From: Nitratiruptor sp. YY08-10
Lineage (GTDB): Bacteria; Campylobacterota; Campylobacteria; Campylobacterales; Nitratiruptoraceae
NCBI RefSeq assembly: GCF_016629565.1
Contig: NZ_AP023057.1
Coordinates: 1,240,001 to 1,304,000, forward strand
DNA: 64,000 bases
Direction: 5' to 3'
Notes under the pieces: model-generated
Told to the model about the DNA's origin: nothing
The model's database searches: none
Seen by the model: the letters and a program-made list of their open reading frames with translations, nothing else
Shown: positions 46,306 through 55,927 of the stretch, piece by piece
How positions within the stretch are numbered: the stretch's first letter is position 1
Layout: each line of letters starts with the position of its first letter
Program-made: the position numbers and the translations under genes

Positions 46306-47083
46306 GTTCGATATGATAATCTTCTTGATTATTGATGCAATCAAAAAATTTGCTTAATTCCTCATCTTTTACAGCAGCACTTAATGCCTTGCACTGCTCT
46401 TTTGCAGCCAACTCCTCTTCTATACCATCTTTCAAAAACTGCTTCATGTCATCAAATTTATACACTTCTTTCATTACAACTCTCGGAACCGCCAAGATAC
46501 CAAGTTTTGCAGCGATGACACAAAAAGATTTTAGATGATAAAAAGACTCATAGATAAGATCTTCGAAAATCAAAGAAAGCTCACTTTGTTTAGTATGAAT
46601 CTGAGAGTAAGTATAGGTCACGATCAGTTCATACTCTTTATAGATCTCTTCAAACAGAAACTGCACAAGACTGGATAGACTCTCTTGGTCAAGACTTTTA
46701 TAACTGAGATGTCTGTCAAAACTGTGGATATCGATAGGCTCTTGCTTGGAAAACTTTTCCAACATATAGAGCATAAAGGATTCATCACTTTGTATTCTCT
46801 CAAACAGTTTGCTTTCTGGATACTCTTTTTGTATTGCTTCGATGGAATCGATGATATCTTTAAATAAAAGAGTAGAGTTGTCAAAACCAAGCTGAATATG
46901 TTCCCTGTCCCAGTCAAAATCACTTCCATTTTCAACAATAGCTTTCGCAATCCATTTGAGATGGCGATACTGCATATTTGCAAAATCGAGCAGCGTATCA
47001 AACCACTCCCCTTTTGGGAGACTGAAAGCGCCGAACAAAACCTTGAGCCACAATTCATGCTTTTTTCGAAACAGATTGTTCAA
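46271..47083 (-). CDS. Ferritin-like helical protein coupled to a NifU-like scaffold
   Basis: A 270-residue all-helical protein. The last 50 residues, EEELAAKEQCKALSAAVKDE and NQEDYHIELMKRAL, resemble the helix pair with a Glu and ExxH that bind iron in ferritin/rubrerythrin-like folds; the match is by eye and moderate. The start is TTG at 47083 with a very strong AAGGAGGAG upstream. The start lies inside the end of the NifU-like gene (29-base overlap). A role in iron storage or delivery to Fe-S assembly is inferred. Confidence 0.55.
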   Translation of the reverse strand: MNNLFRKKHELWLKVLFGAFSLPKGEWFDTLLDFANMQYRHLKWIAKAIVENGSDFDWDREHIQLGFDNSTLLFKDIIDSIEAIQKEYPESKLFERIQSDESFMLYMLEKFSKQEPIDIHSFDRHLSYKSLDQESLSSLVQFLFEEIYKEYELIVTYTYSQIHTKQSELSLIFEDLIYESFYHLKSFCVIAAKLGILAVPRVVMKEVYKFDDMKQFLKDGIEEELAAKEQCKALSAAVKDEELSKFFDCINNQEDYHIELMKRALGQIGG

Positions 47084-47534
47084 TTTCTCCTCCTTGGGGT
47101 ATTGGGCAACTGAGCGTCACATATTCGATGTGCTCTTTCTCTTCCCCTCGTTTTCTTGCTTCATAATCTTGTACTGCAGCCATAAACGCTCTTGCAACCA
47201 CTTCGCCACACGCAGCATCTTCTGGAGGATTGTCTTTGATCTTTTCAAAAACATCTTCAGTAAATTCGATACCGCTTTGCAATGTTTTGCCTTTATACTC
47301 CTCACTGAACAAAGCACCACTGACAAGCGTCGTACCACATCCATTGGTTTGCCACTTGATCTCTTTGATAATCGTACTAATGGGATCGATTTTGAGATAG
47401 ATCACTACCATCTCCCCTGTCTGGACATTTTTTCCAAATCCTTTTGCATCATACTCTTCCATTTCACCATAATTGGTAGGATTGAGCATAAGTTCAAGAT
47501 ATTTTGGATCAATTGGGATATTAGTTTGCTCCAT
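47055..47534 (-). CDS. NifU/IscU-like Fe-S scaffold homologue lacking the first cluster cysteine
   Basis: A 159-residue protein with the IscU fold order: LNPTNYGEMEEYDAKG near 17-32, WQTNGCGTTLVSGAL with C66, YKGKTLQSG near 80 and EDAACGEVVARAF with C109. The normal first cysteine (ACGD in IscU) is replaced: the segment reads KNVQTGEM. An extra C143 lies in a C-terminal tail (LSCPIPQGG) absent from IscU. AAAGGAG precedes ATG 47534. It may be a specialised scaffold or carrier rather than the main IscU. Confidence 0.78.
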   Translation of the reverse strand: MEQTNIPIDPKYLELMLNPTNYGEMEEYDAKGFGKNVQTGEMVVIYLKIDPISTIIKEIKWQTNGCGTTLVSGALFSEEYKGKTLQSGIEFTEDVFEKIKDNPPEDAACGEVVARAFMAAVQDYEARKRGEEKEHIEYVTLSCPIPQGGEIEQSVSKKA

Positions 47535-47582
47535 AATGCTCCTTTTGCTAAAATCTAAATAGATTATATCCAAAGGTGTGGA

Positions 47583-47930
47583 GTGAAAAAAGAGAAATTC
47601 ACAAGGAGCAAATATATACGTGAATTGGAACGATTTGTCAACAGAATCGTCGACTTTTTCAACAAAAAGGAACCAACAAAACAGGAGATCGTATCCTTTT
47701 TGGATACAATCTTCAAACCATTGGAAACAATAGAGAAAACCTATCTCTCCAGTGAGTACCTCAAATCGTTAGAGAAATTTGTTGAAAAAAACGCCAATAT
47801 AGGAAGAAGTGACAAAAGCGCACAAGAACTCAGAGAGGATGTTTTGAAAGAGGCAAATCTCTTACGGAAACTCAAAAGAAAAAGAAGATTTACTAAAGAA
47901 AAACATAAAAAAGATTGGGAAGAGGCATAA
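47583..47930 (+). CDS. Charged helical protein of unknown function
   Basis: A 115-residue highly charged protein, predicted wholly helical, with a Lys/Arg-rich C-terminus (LLRKLKRKRRFTKEKHKKD). No membrane segment, signal or known motif. The start is GTG at 47583 with an AAAGG about nine bases upstream. It diverges from the NifU-like gene and converges on oadB with six bases between. Not recognised; possibly nucleic-acid binding given its charge. Confidence 0.65.
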   Translation: MKKEKFTRSKYIRELERFVNRIVDFFNKKEPTKQEIVSFLDTIFKPLETIEKTYLSSEYLKSLEKFVEKNANIGRSDKSAQELREDVLKEANLLRKLKRKRRFTKEKHKKDWEEA

Positions 47931-47936
47931 AGCCTC

Positions 47937-49256
47937 TTAGAAGATCGATAGCAGTACCCCTGCTGCCACAGCAGAACCGATAACTCCAGCAACATTTGGT
48001 CCCATTGCATGCATCAAAAGAACATTTGTAGGATCACTCTCCATCCCTACCCTATTGGCTACACGTGCTGCCATAGGTACAGCGCTCACACCTGCTGCAC
48101 CGATAAGTGGGTTGATCGGTTCTTTGGACATTTTATTCATGATTTTACCCATGATAACGCCAGCAGCAGTACCGATAGAGAAAGCTACAAGACCCAAAAG
48201 TAAAATACCAAGTGTTTCAGGAACCAAAAAATATTCTGCAACAAGCTTACTTCCTACAGAAAGTCCCAAAAAGATTGTTACGATGTTGATAAGTTCATTT
48301 TGTAATGTTTTTGAAAGTCGTTCTACCACTCCGGATTCCCGTACAAAGTTACCAAAAGTAAGAGCTCCGATAAGTGGAGAAGACTCTGGTAAGATCAAAA
48401 GCGTTAAAATCAACACAGTCAAAGGAAAGAGCATTTTTTCAAGTTTACTCACTTTTCGTCTTGTAGTCATTTTGATCTTTCGTTCCTCTTCACTTGTTAA
48501 AGCTTTCATGATTGGTGGCTGAATAACTGGAACAAGTGCCATGTAACTATATGCCGCTACAGCCATCGCACCCAAAAGATCAGGAGCGAGTTTACTTGCT
48601 ATAAAAATGGTTGTCGGACCGTCTGCCCCACCAATGATAGAGATAGCTGCAGCATCCTGCATACTAAAATCAAATATTCCAAGCTGGCTTAATGCTACAG
48701 CACCAACGAGTGTTCCAAAGATACCAAACTGTGCAGCCGCACCCAAAAGTGCTGTTTTTGGGTTTGCCAAGAGTGGTCCAAAATCGGTCATTGCTCCAAC
48801 ACCCATGAAGATGAGAATCGGAAAGAGCTCATTGGCGATACCTGCTTTGAAAAGCTCACCAATAAACCCACCGTCACCTATGATGTTAGCAAGAGGAATA
48901 TTGGCTAAAAGCCCACCAAAACCGATAGGAATCAATAAAAGTGGCTCAAATCCTTTCGCAATAGCCAAGTAAAAAAGAACAAAACAGATGGCAATCATTA
49001 TAAGACGGCCAAAACTTTGCTGAAATTTACTAACTTCATCACCTTTAGCATTTTTAACACCATCTTTAGGACTTAAAAACGCATAGATCCCAGTCTGTTT
49101 ATAAAAGTTAAGAAGTAAAGAGCCAAAACTTTTGTTTTCTGTTTGCACCTCTTTGTGCGTCTCATTGGATGCGATATGGTTCACTGTCGCCAAAGCACCC
49201 AATGGAATAAGAAAAAACGAGAGTGCCAGAAAAAAGGTAACAAGTCTTTTTTTCAT
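47937..49256 (-). CDS. oadB: Oxaloacetate decarboxylase beta subunit (Na+-translocating)
   Basis: A 439-residue inner-membrane protein that decarboxylates carboxybiotin and exports Na+. About nine or ten membrane segments. Characteristic are [39 protein letters not shown] and [14 protein letters not shown] with the essential Asp, and a C-terminal [17 protein letters not shown]. The N-terminus is extended by about 70 residues with a hydrophobic leader before the core. ATG 49256 lies four bases after the oadA stop. Confidence 0.93.
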   Translation of the reverse strand: MKKRLVTFFLALSFFLIPLGALATVNHIASNETHKEVQTENKSFGSLLLNFYKQTGIYAFLSPKDGVKNAKGDEVSKFQQSFGRLIMIAICFVLFYLAIAKGFEPLLLIPIGFGGLLANIPLANIIGDGGFIGELFKAGIANELFPILIFMGVGAMTDFGPLLANPKTALLGAAAQFGIFGTLVGAVALSQLGIFDFSMQDAAAISIIGGADGPTTIFIASKLAPDLLGAMAVAAYSYMALVPVIQPPIMKALTSEEERKIKMTTRRKVSKLEKMLFPLTVLILTLLILPESSPLIGALTFGNFVRESGVVERLSKTLQNELINIVTIFLGLSVGSKLVAEYFLVPETLGILLLGLVAFSIGTAAGVIMGKIMNKMSKEPINPLIGAAGVSAVPMAARVANRVGMESDPTNVLLMHAMGPNVAGVIGSAVAAGVLLSIF

Positions 49257-49260
49257 CGCC

Positions 49261-51060
49261 CTACTCCATCGTTGCCAGAACTTGGCCCTCTTCAACACTA
49301 TCGTTCACTTTAACAGCGATATGCGCTATGACACCATCTTGAGGAGCTGGGATATCGATCTCCATCTTCATCGATTCCAAAATCATAATCTTATCTCCAG
49401 CTTTTACTTTATCACCTGGATTGACAAGAATTTTCCAGACATTTCCAGGAACAGCCGATTTTATCTCGACCATGCCCCCTGCTGCTTCTCCTTTACTCGC
49501 CTGTTCTTCAACGATCTCAACCTCTTTTTTCGCTTCCGCTTCCGGTTTTACCTCAACGTTTCCTTCGGCAACTTCAACGACAAATTTCTCACCATCAACG
49601 ATCACTGTATAGATTCCGCTCGTTTTACCCACTTTTTCTTCCTCCATTTCGCTTATTTTTCTCACCATTAATGGACTTTCGCCTTTTAAGAATGCGATCC
49701 CCTTCTCGCCACAAGCAGCCGCTATAAAGATATTCTCTTCTGTCGTTTCGATTTTTTCATCTTCCAGTTTTTTCTTCCAGTATGCGATCGATTTCGTTTC
49801 GTCTCTATCCGCAATATCGAGTGGATTCTCTTTTGTTGGTTCAAGTCCAAGCTGCTCGCTTGCTAGTTTTACAACCTCCTGGTCTGGTTCAACTGGCGTT
49901 TTTCCAAAATATCCAAGCACCATTCGGCCATATCCCGGAGCTATTTTCTTCCAAGGACCAAACATCACATTATTGAATGCTTGCTGCCAGTAAAATTGGC
50001 TCACAGGAGTCACACTCGTTCCAAAACCACCCTTTTCTACTACTTCTCGCATCGCCTTGATAACTTCCGGATATTTATGCAATATTTTATTGTCTCGCAT
50101 CATCTGGGTATTGGCTGTCAATGCACCGCCAGGCATTGGAGAGAATGGAATAAGTGGACTCACTTGCGTTGCTTCTGGTGGGATAAAATAGTCTGCCAAG
50201 CACTCTTTGAGTACCTCTTCATAATCTAATACTTTTTCCATATCGAGTCCACCTAGGTCATACGGTTTGCCTTTGACAGCATGAAGCATCGTGATGATAT
50301 CTGGTTGGCTCGTTCCGCCACTTACAGGAGCAGCTGCCAAATCTATACCATCAACTCCCGCTTCAAGAGCCGCTAGATAACATGCCACGCTTACACCGGC
50401 AGTCTCGTGGGTATGAAGACGGATATGTACATCTTTTCCCAAAAGTTTTCGAGCCATTTTGATAGTCTGATACACTTTCTCCGGACTGCTGGTACCGCTT
50501 GCGTCTTTGAAAGCGAGACTGTCAAACTCGATACCTCTATCTAAAATTTCTCGTAACTTTTTTTCATAAAACTCTGGAGTATGTGCACCGGTGCAGCCAG
50601 GAGGAAGATCCATGATAGTAATAACCGCTTCATGCTTCATGCCATATTTTTTGATGCATTTTGCGGAGTATTCAAGATTGTCCACATCATTGAGTGCATC
50701 GAAATTTCGTACTGTCGTCGTTCCATGCTTAGCAAACATTTTCGCAAAGAGATCAATCAACTCTCGGCTTCCCGTATCAAGCATCACTGTGTTGATCCCG
50801 CGAGCCAAAATCTGGAGATTTGCTTCAGGTCCGACCTTTTCCCTAAAAGCATCCATCATATCAAATGCATTTTCTCGTAAATAGAAAAAGAGGCTTTGAA
50901 ATCTCGCTCCTCCACCAAACTCGAAATGGGTAATGCCAACCTCTTTTGCCGCATCAAGTGCCGGCAAAAAATCTTTCATCAAAACTCGTCCACCAAAAAC
51001 GGATTGAAACCCGTCTCTGAAGGTGGTATCCATCACATCAATATACTTCTTTTTTGCCAT
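49261..51060 (-). CDS. oadA: Oxaloacetate decarboxylase alpha subunit/pyruvate carboxylase subunit B type
   Basis: A 599-residue protein: carboxyltransferase TIM barrel with [35 protein letters not shown] and [11 protein letters not shown] (metal and Lys site nearby), a conserved carboxylase domain, and a C-terminal biotinyl domain with [10 protein letters not shown], whose central Lys carries biotin. The beta and gamma subunits flank it, which supports a Na+ pump. The same protein could also serve as subunit B of a two-subunit pyruvate carboxylase; gene context favours Oad. Confidence 0.93.
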   Translation of the reverse strand: MAKKKYIDVMDTTFRDGFQSVFGGRVLMKDFLPALDAAKEVGITHFEFGGGARFQSLFFYLRENAFDMMDAFREKVGPEANLQILARGINTVMLDTGSRELIDLFAKMFAKHGTTTVRNFDALNDVDNLEYSAKCIKKYGMKHEAVITIMDLPPGCTGAHTPEFYEKKLREILDRGIEFDSLAFKDASGTSSPEKVYQTIKMARKLLGKDVHIRLHTHETAGVSVACYLAALEAGVDGIDLAAAPVSGGTSQPDIITMLHAVKGKPYDLGGLDMEKVLDYEEVLKECLADYFIPPEATQVSPLIPFSPMPGGALTANTQMMRDNKILHKYPEVIKAMREVVEKGGFGTSVTPVSQFYWQQAFNNVMFGPWKKIAPGYGRMVLGYFGKTPVEPDQEVVKLASEQLGLEPTKENPLDIADRDETKSIAYWKKKLEDEKIETTEENIFIAAACGEKGIAFLKGESPLMVRKISEMEEEKVGKTSGIYTVIVDGEKFVVEVAEGNVEVKPEAEAKKEVEIVEEQASKGEAAGGMVEIKSAVPGNVWKILVNPGDKVKAGDKIMILESMKMEIDIPAPQDGVIAHIAVKVNDSVEEGQVLATME

Positions 51061-51072
51061 GTTCCCCTCTTT

Positions 51073-51297
51073 TTATGAGTTTTTCATATGATGTAAAGCA
51101 GCGGTTATGGCAGCTACTTTTTTCAATTTTTCTCGTTTTGAAGTAACGCTTTCCTCGGCTTTGGGTTCTTCAAAACTTTCAGGAAAGTATTTCAACAAAA
51201 GCTTGTGCTGCCAATCCAACACCCATATCATCAACATTAAAAATAGATACACGACCCCCATTCCAAGGATCATATACTTTACGGCTTCCAATATCAT
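51073..51297 (-). CDS. oadG: Oxaloacetate decarboxylase gamma subunit
   Basis: A 74-residue single-pass membrane protein. The helix KYMILGMGVVYLFLMLMIWV (7-26) is the OadG signature, and a short acidic tail follows. It lacks the usual C-terminal His/Pro-rich zinc site, ending ITAALHHMKNS with two histidines only. GGAG precedes its ATG. First gene of the G-A-B operon. Confidence 0.88.
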   Translation of the reverse strand: MILEAVKYMILGMGVVYLFLMLMIWVLDWQHKLLLKYFPESFEEPKAEESVTSKREKLKKVAAITAALHHMKNS

Positions 51298-51431
51298 GAT
51301 CGCTCCAATATTAGGATTTGGTTTATTGTAATAAAATGTAGCTTACAAAAGCTTATAATTATATTTTGAATAAATTTTTCTTTCCATTTTGTTACAAATG
51401 TAATAGAATATCCAAAAAACAGGAGGTTCTT

Positions 51432-51662
51432 GTGGACAAAGAGAAAGCAATGGCGGAATTCAAAACATACGAAAAGATGAGACTTGAAATGTATGACTTT
51501 TTGGAGCGCTATATTCCAAAAGATGAAAACGGTCAGCTCGATTTTTCAAAAGCCGGATGTATCCCAGCCAATGAAGTTTTTGACAGATGGTTTGCGCTCG
51601 ATTACCAAGCGAGAAAGATCCGTGGTATTGCAGTCAACTGTCTAGGACTCAAAGGTGAGTAG
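51432..51662 (+). CDS. Small conserved-looking protein of unknown function
   Basis: A 76-residue acidic soluble protein. GTG at 51432 with AGGAGG five bases upstream is the clear start; a longer frame to 51366 lacks a site. It contains FLERYIPKDENGQLDFSKAG and DRWFALDYQARKIRGIAVNC. TATAAT at 51354-51359 could be its -10. It overlaps the methyltransferase gene by eight bases. I do not recognise it. Confidence 0.75.
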   Translation: MDKEKAMAEFKTYEKMRLEMYDFLERYIPKDENGQLDFSKAGCIPANEVFDRWFALDYQARKIRGIAVNCLGLKGE

Positions 51663-52236
51663 TTTCGACGAGAGGGCAAAAGAGTGGGATAAGAACAGCC
51701 GAAGAGTCCAGACTGCACAAAAGGTTGCGAAAGCTATCAAAGAGTGCGTGCGAAAAAAGAGTTTGGATATTCTCGATTTTGGCTGTGGAACCGGGCTGGT
51801 CAGTTATGAACTCACAGATATTGCCAATTCCATCACCGGTGTCGACACTGCACCGAAAATGGTGGAGATGTTCAATGCAAAATCCCCATCCCCTTCCATC
51901 AAAGCATATTGCAAAGATATCGATGCAATTGAACCCCCATTCGATCTTATTGTCAGTTCTATGACATTTCATCACATCGAGGATATCCACGAAATCATCG
52001 GTAAACTCTATGCAAAACTAAAATCTGATGGGATTATATGCATCGCAGATTTGGTCACAGAAGATGGAACATTTCATAGTGATAACAGAGGAGTTCATCA
52101 TTTTGGCTTCGATCCAAAGTGGCTTGAAGACCAGTTGCAAAAGCAAGGGTTTACGAAAGTTTGTCAAAAGATTGTTCACACAATTCAAAAACATAAAGCG
52201 TTTGATGTTTTTCTACTCTGCATGCAAAAAGGATAG
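51655..52236 (+). CDS. Class I SAM-dependent methyltransferase
   Basis: A 193-residue methyltransferase. SAM motif I ILDFGCGTGLVSYEL is near residues 38-52, then GVDTAPKMVEMF (motif II acidic Asp), FDLIVSSMTFHHIEDIHEII and LYAKLKSDGIICIADL. It resembles UbiE-type small-molecule methylases; the substrate is unknown. GTG start at 51655 overlaps the small upstream gene. The end overlaps the convergent DUF72 gene by 24 bases. Confidence 0.87.
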   Translation: MSSFDERAKEWDKNSRRVQTAQKVAKAIKECVRKKSLDILDFGCGTGLVSYELTDIANSITGVDTAPKMVEMFNAKSPSPSIKAYCKDIDAIEPPFDLIVSSMTFHHIEDIHEIIGKLYAKLKSDGIICIADLVTEDGTFHSDNRGVHHFGFDPKWLEDQLQKQGFTKVCQKIVHTIQKHKAFDVFLLCMQKG

Positions 52237-52944
52237 TAATCTTTTTGCATCCTGTACCGCAGCTCCTCCAAAGTCGTTATTGAAATAGGCATATACGTCA
52301 CTGTTATTATGCAAAAAACTTTCTATTCTTTTTGCCCACCAAAGAAGTGTCGCATCATCATATGAACCCACATACCTTCCATTGGTTCCGTGAAAGCGAA
52401 TATAGACAAAATGAGCAGTTTGAACAATAGGGGTACTCTTTTTCCCAAAGTCATGTATGCAAAAAGCGACTCCATATCTTCGTAGCAACTCAAACAACTC
52501 CTCTTCATACCAACTGTTATGCCGAAATTCAAAAGCGTACCGATACCCATGCGGCAAAATATGTAAAAAGGAGGCCAAAAGTTCAAGATCTTTGTGCAAA
52601 GATGGTGGCAATTGAAAAAGAATGACACCAAGATGGGCCTTGAGCGGTTTAATCAAATGCATAAAACGAAAGAGTTCATCTTTTGCATCTTTGAGTTTTT
52701 TATAATGCGTAATGCCTCTGTAAGCTTTGATGGTGTAGTAAAATCCTTCTTGTGCCACCTCCAGCCAATGCTGGACGGTCTTTGCTTTTGGAAGATGATA
52801 GAAGGTGGCATTCATTTCAACTGTATTGAAATGGTGCATATAAAACCGCAAATACTCTTTTTTCGGTAGCTCCTCGGGATAAAACACCCCTTTCCAGTGT
52901 TCATAGTAAAATCCGCTTGTGCCGATATAGGCCTCAGCGCTCAT
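52213..52944 (-). CDS. DUF72 (YecE-like) family protein
   Basis: A 243-residue TIM-barrel protein: YIGTSGFYYEHWKGVFYP at the N-terminus, HFNTVEMNATFYHLP near 38, GVILFQLPPSLHKD near 106, YAFEFRHNSWY near 135 and VYIRFHGTNGRY near 179, all diagnostic of DUF72. The biochemical role of the family is not settled. It is the third gene of a serB-PEBP-DUF72 run with overlaps of 11 bases. Confidence 0.93.
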   Translation of the reverse strand: MSAEAYIGTSGFYYEHWKGVFYPEELPKKEYLRFYMHHFNTVEMNATFYHLPKAKTVQHWLEVAQEGFYYTIKAYRGITHYKKLKDAKDELFRFMHLIKPLKAHLGVILFQLPPSLHKDLELLASFLHILPHGYRYAFEFRHNSWYEEELFELLRRYGVAFCIHDFGKKSTPIVQTAHFVYIRFHGTNGRYVGSYDDATLLWWAKRIESFLHNNSDVYAYFNNDFGGAAVQDAKRLLSFLHAE

Positions 52945-53464
52945 AAACGCCCATCAATATTGCTTCATCGATCACAAAAGGCTTTATTATCTCCAAAAGA
53001 TCCTGTTTTGAAAGTCCTGGTTGTACATTAAGAACCCGATCGAGGGCATAGAGTTTTATAAAGTATCTATGAGCCCCGTTTGGTGGGCATGGTCCTCCAT
53101 AGCCGATTTTGCCAAAGTCGTTGATACCCTGTTTGATCCCATATTCAAGTTCTGGTGCATTTGGGATTCCTTCAGGCAAACCTTCAATGGTAGATGGAAT
53201 GTCATAGATTACCCAGTGAACGAAAACGCCCATTGGAGCATCTGGATCATCCATGATAATCGCTAGACTCTTTGCCTCTTGCGGAACATTGCGAAAAATA
53301 AGAGGCACTGAAATATCGGCTCCGTCACAGGTATACTTAGCAGGAATCAATCCCCCATTTTCAAAAGCTGGCGACAGTAATTGCATTTTTTCTCCTTTCG
53401 CTGCAATAAGCGCAGTAACAATCATACACAAAATAACCACTCTTTTTATAAGATTACTCTGCAT
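52934..53464 (-). CDS. YbhB/YbcL-family phosphatidylethanolamine-binding-like protein, exported
   Basis: A 176-residue PEBP-fold protein with a signal peptide (about 1-22). Ligand-site motifs are MDDPDAPMGVFVHWVIYDIP near 67-86 and YGGPCPPNGAHRYFIKLYAL near 122-141, as in bacterial YbhB and eukaryotic Raf kinase inhibitor proteins. Function in bacteria is unknown. It overlaps serB and the DUF72 gene. Confidence 0.92.
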   Translation of the reverse strand: MQSNLIKRVVILCMIVTALIAAKGEKMQLLSPAFENGGLIPAKYTCDGADISVPLIFRNVPQEAKSLAIIMDDPDAPMGVFVHWVIYDIPSTIEGLPEGIPNAPELEYGIKQGINDFGKIGYGGPCPPNGAHRYFIKLYALDRVLNVQPGLSKQDLLEIIKPFVIDEAILMGVYER

Positions 53465-54077
53465 ACTCTAAAACCAAACGAAGATCTTTTTGATCAACAA
53501 TCACATTTGCTTCTTTTTTCAGAACCTCTTTGGCGCAAAAAGCGATTTTTGTTTTTGCATGGGCAAACATACTTCTGTCATTGGCCCCGTCACCTACAAC
53601 AACCGTATCGTCAGGAGAAATATTTAAAATTGTCTGCAAACGCTGCAGCATGTCCCCTTTACTGAAATCAAACATCATCTCTCCACCAACAAGTCCAGTC
53701 AAATAGCCATTTTTGGCGTGCAAGATGTTACTAAAATCTCCATCCAATCCCAATACATCTTTTGCATAGCTTGTGGCATTGCGAAAACCGCCGCTAAAAA
53801 CCACGACTCGATACCCTCTTTTTTTGAGCGTATCAATCGTCTCTTTTGCCCCTGGCATAAAAGGGAGGCTGTGACAAATCTCATTCACCTTTTTCTCTTC
53901 CAGACCCTCAAGGAGTTTCACCCGTGTAATAAGACTTTCAAAAAAATCGAGCTCTCCCCGCATAGCCATTTCGGTAATTTCAGCTACCTTTTCCTGTAAA
54001 CCTAAAGCTCCGGCCAAAAAATCGATCGTTTCACCATCCATCAATGTAGAATCAAAATCAAAAACACAAAGCTTCAT
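53454..54077 (-). CDS. serB: Phosphoserine phosphatase
   Basis: A 207-residue HAD-family phosphatase. Motif I CVFDFDSTLMDGET gives the nucleophile Asp, motif II VVFSGGF, and motif IV VVGDGANDRSMF. Length and the MPGAKETIDTLKKRGY segment match SerB without the N-terminal ACT-like domain. It completes serine synthesis. ATG 54077 is preferred over an overlapping GTG because AGGAG is four bases away. It diverges from metF. Confidence 0.93.
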   Translation of the reverse strand: MKLCVFDFDSTLMDGETIDFLAGALGLQEKVAEITEMAMRGELDFFESLITRVKLLEGLEEKKVNEICHSLPFMPGAKETIDTLKKRGYRVVVFSGGFRNATSYAKDVLGLDGDFSNILHAKNGYLTGLVGGEMMFDFSKGDMLQRLQTILNISPDDTVVVGDGANDRSMFAHAKTKIAFCAKEVLKKEANVIVDQKDLRLVLEYAE

Positions 54078-54138
54078 CACTCTCCTTTTTACATTAGTTT
54101 AACCAAGATTAGATTAAAATAGAACAAAAAGGGTATGG

Positions 54139-55050
54139 ATGTTCGAAGCGCTCGTTGAAAAGCTGCGAAATGGTCGCTACATCTCTCTTGAGACAACGCC
54201 TGGCCATCTGCCAACGGTAGAAAATATCATCCAAAAAATTGGACAATACCATCTACATGAAAAAGTAGACGCTTTTACAACAACAGATAATCCTCTTGCA
54301 AAACTTAAATATAACGCGATCTTGGCGGCTATCCGCTTGCAAACGAAGTTTCATAAACCAGTGATCGCCACTATGAGTATGCGCGATCGCAATAAAATCG
54401 CTTTGCAATCCGATCTTTTGGGAGCCAATGATTTTGATATACGAGCCATTTTGGCCCTCACTGGTGATCCGGCAAAAATCAGTGATCAGCCGAATACCAA
54501 AGGATGCTTTGAAGGAGACAGTACACTGCTTCTGGATATCATCAAATGTTTCAATGCAGGTATCGATTATGCGGGCAAAGAGTTTTCCATAAAACCAAAA
54601 AAGATCTACCCGTTTGCCGTATCCAATTCTTACGCCAAAAATTCAAAAACGTTGCAACGAAAATTTGCTAAAAAAATTGAACACGGTGCAATTGCCATCA
54701 TCACCCAGCCGGTTTTCGACAAGGAAAATATCACTTTGCTTCTGGAACTTTTTGAAGAGACACGATCACACTTTCAAAATGACAAAGCAAAATCGCAGCT
54801 TATTCTTGGCCTTTTTCCTATCACAAAACTCAAAACCGCCCAGTTTCTTGCTTCTCATGTTCCAGGAATCAATGTCCCAAGATTCTGGATCGATGAACTC
54901 TATAAAGCCCATAAAGATGGAGAGAAAAAAGAGTATGAAGTGGGTATGGCATTGAGCCGGGATCTTTTCGAAACGATGCTAAAAATGCATCCCAAAGTCC
55001 ATATTATGACAGCCAACAGATTTGAGGTTGCACATGAAATACTTACTTAG
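54139..55050 (+). CDS. metF: 5,10-methylenetetrahydrofolate reductase
   Basis: A 303-residue flavin-dependent TIM barrel enzyme producing methyl-THF for methionine. It has ISLETTPGHLPTVENI, AFTTTDNPLAKLKYNAI near 49-65, IRAILALTGDPAKI near 104, FAVSNSYAKNSKTL and IEHGAIAIITQPVFD. The last motif is the conserved AxxxITQ region. It supplies methyl groups to the pathway whose homocysteine comes from metX and metY at 22018-26038. The annotation could also fit a MetF-like methyltransferase of the same family. Confidence 0.87.
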   Translation: MFEALVEKLRNGRYISLETTPGHLPTVENIIQKIGQYHLHEKVDAFTTTDNPLAKLKYNAILAAIRLQTKFHKPVIATMSMRDRNKIALQSDLLGANDFDIRAILALTGDPAKISDQPNTKGCFEGDSTLLLDIIKCFNAGIDYAGKEFSIKPKKIYPFAVSNSYAKNSKTLQRKFAKKIEHGAIAIITQPVFDKENITLLLELFEETRSHFQNDKAKSQLILGLFPITKLKTAQFLASHVPGINVPRFWIDELYKAHKDGEKKEYEVGMALSRDLFETMLKMHPKVHIMTANRFEVAHEILT

Positions 55051-55927
55051 CTTTATCTTTACTGTATCGGTTTTATATGCAGGCGTTTTAGATACATGGC
55101 ATAAAAAAATAGAAGATTTTTTTGGAAACACCATAGAAAAATTGGACAAATTTTTAAGTGAAAGCAACGCATCTGTTCCTCAAAAGTACAGTCTTGAAAC
55201 ATCCCTGAGAGTCTTTACAGAATCAAAAAAGATAGGGAGTGGATACAAATTCAATATCACATCCAAAATCCCCCTGCCAAGAACACAAAAAAGACTCTAT
55301 CTTTTCTTGCAAGATTTCAAACGTACCACCTCCATCGATGAACAATCGGGAAACAATATCCGTGATTCGATAGACAACAACTCCTATCTGCTCGGTCTCT
55401 TTTACAACACAAAATCAAAGCTGAAATTTCGAGCGGGGGTTCGCTTTCACACAATCACACCGGATCCGTTTGTAGGAGCGACGTTTACTCATACCTATCC
55501 ATTTGATCAAAAAAATCGTATCGAGTTTGGAAATAGTTTGTACTACTACCTTGACAGAAAACTGGACAATACTTTTTATGCCAACTACATTCATCAGTTC
55601 AATGCTACACAAAATTTTGCCTTTGAAAACAGTTATCGCTATATACAAGACCAAGAGAATGAACATCAAATTCTCAATAGCTTCAAGCTTTATACTGTTT
55701 TAGACGCAAATAGATTTACTATTCCAAGTTTTCAGTTCTACTCCACGACAAATCAAAAACGGTCCTATCATGTCGACTACCTCTATCTGGGCATTAAATA
55801 TCACGATACGATCTGGAGAAAATGGATTTTTTATGAGTTGACACCTGCTGTACTTTTTAGAGAAATCAACAATTTTCAAGCAAGTTACAGAGTTGATTTT
55901 ACAGTAGGTATCACATTTTCAAAGTGA
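55034..55927 (+). CDS. Exported beta-rich protein, probably outer membrane
   Basis: A 297-residue protein with a signal peptide (YLLSFIFTVSVLYAG, cleavage near residue 17). After a short helical section the sequence alternates polar and hydrophobic residues in many segments rich in Tyr, Phe and Asn, ending VDFTVGITFSK, the pattern of an outer-membrane beta-barrel. No specific family recognised. ATG 55034 lies inside the end of metF. The stop overlaps the convergent LpxH-like gene by 17 bases. Confidence 0.68.
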   Translation: MKYLLSFIFTVSVLYAGVLDTWHKKIEDFFGNTIEKLDKFLSESNASVPQKYSLETSLRVFTESKKIGSGYKFNITSKIPLPRTQKRLYLFLQDFKRTTSIDEQSGNNIRDSIDNNSYLLGLFYNTKSKLKFRAGVRFHTITPDPFVGATFTHTYPFDQKNRIEFGNSLYYYLDRKLDNTFYANYIHQFNATQNFAFENSYRYIQDQENEHQILNSFKLYTVLDANRFTIPSFQFYSTTNQKRSYHVDYLYLGIKYHDTIWRKWIFYELTPAVLFREINNFQASYRVDFTVGITFSK

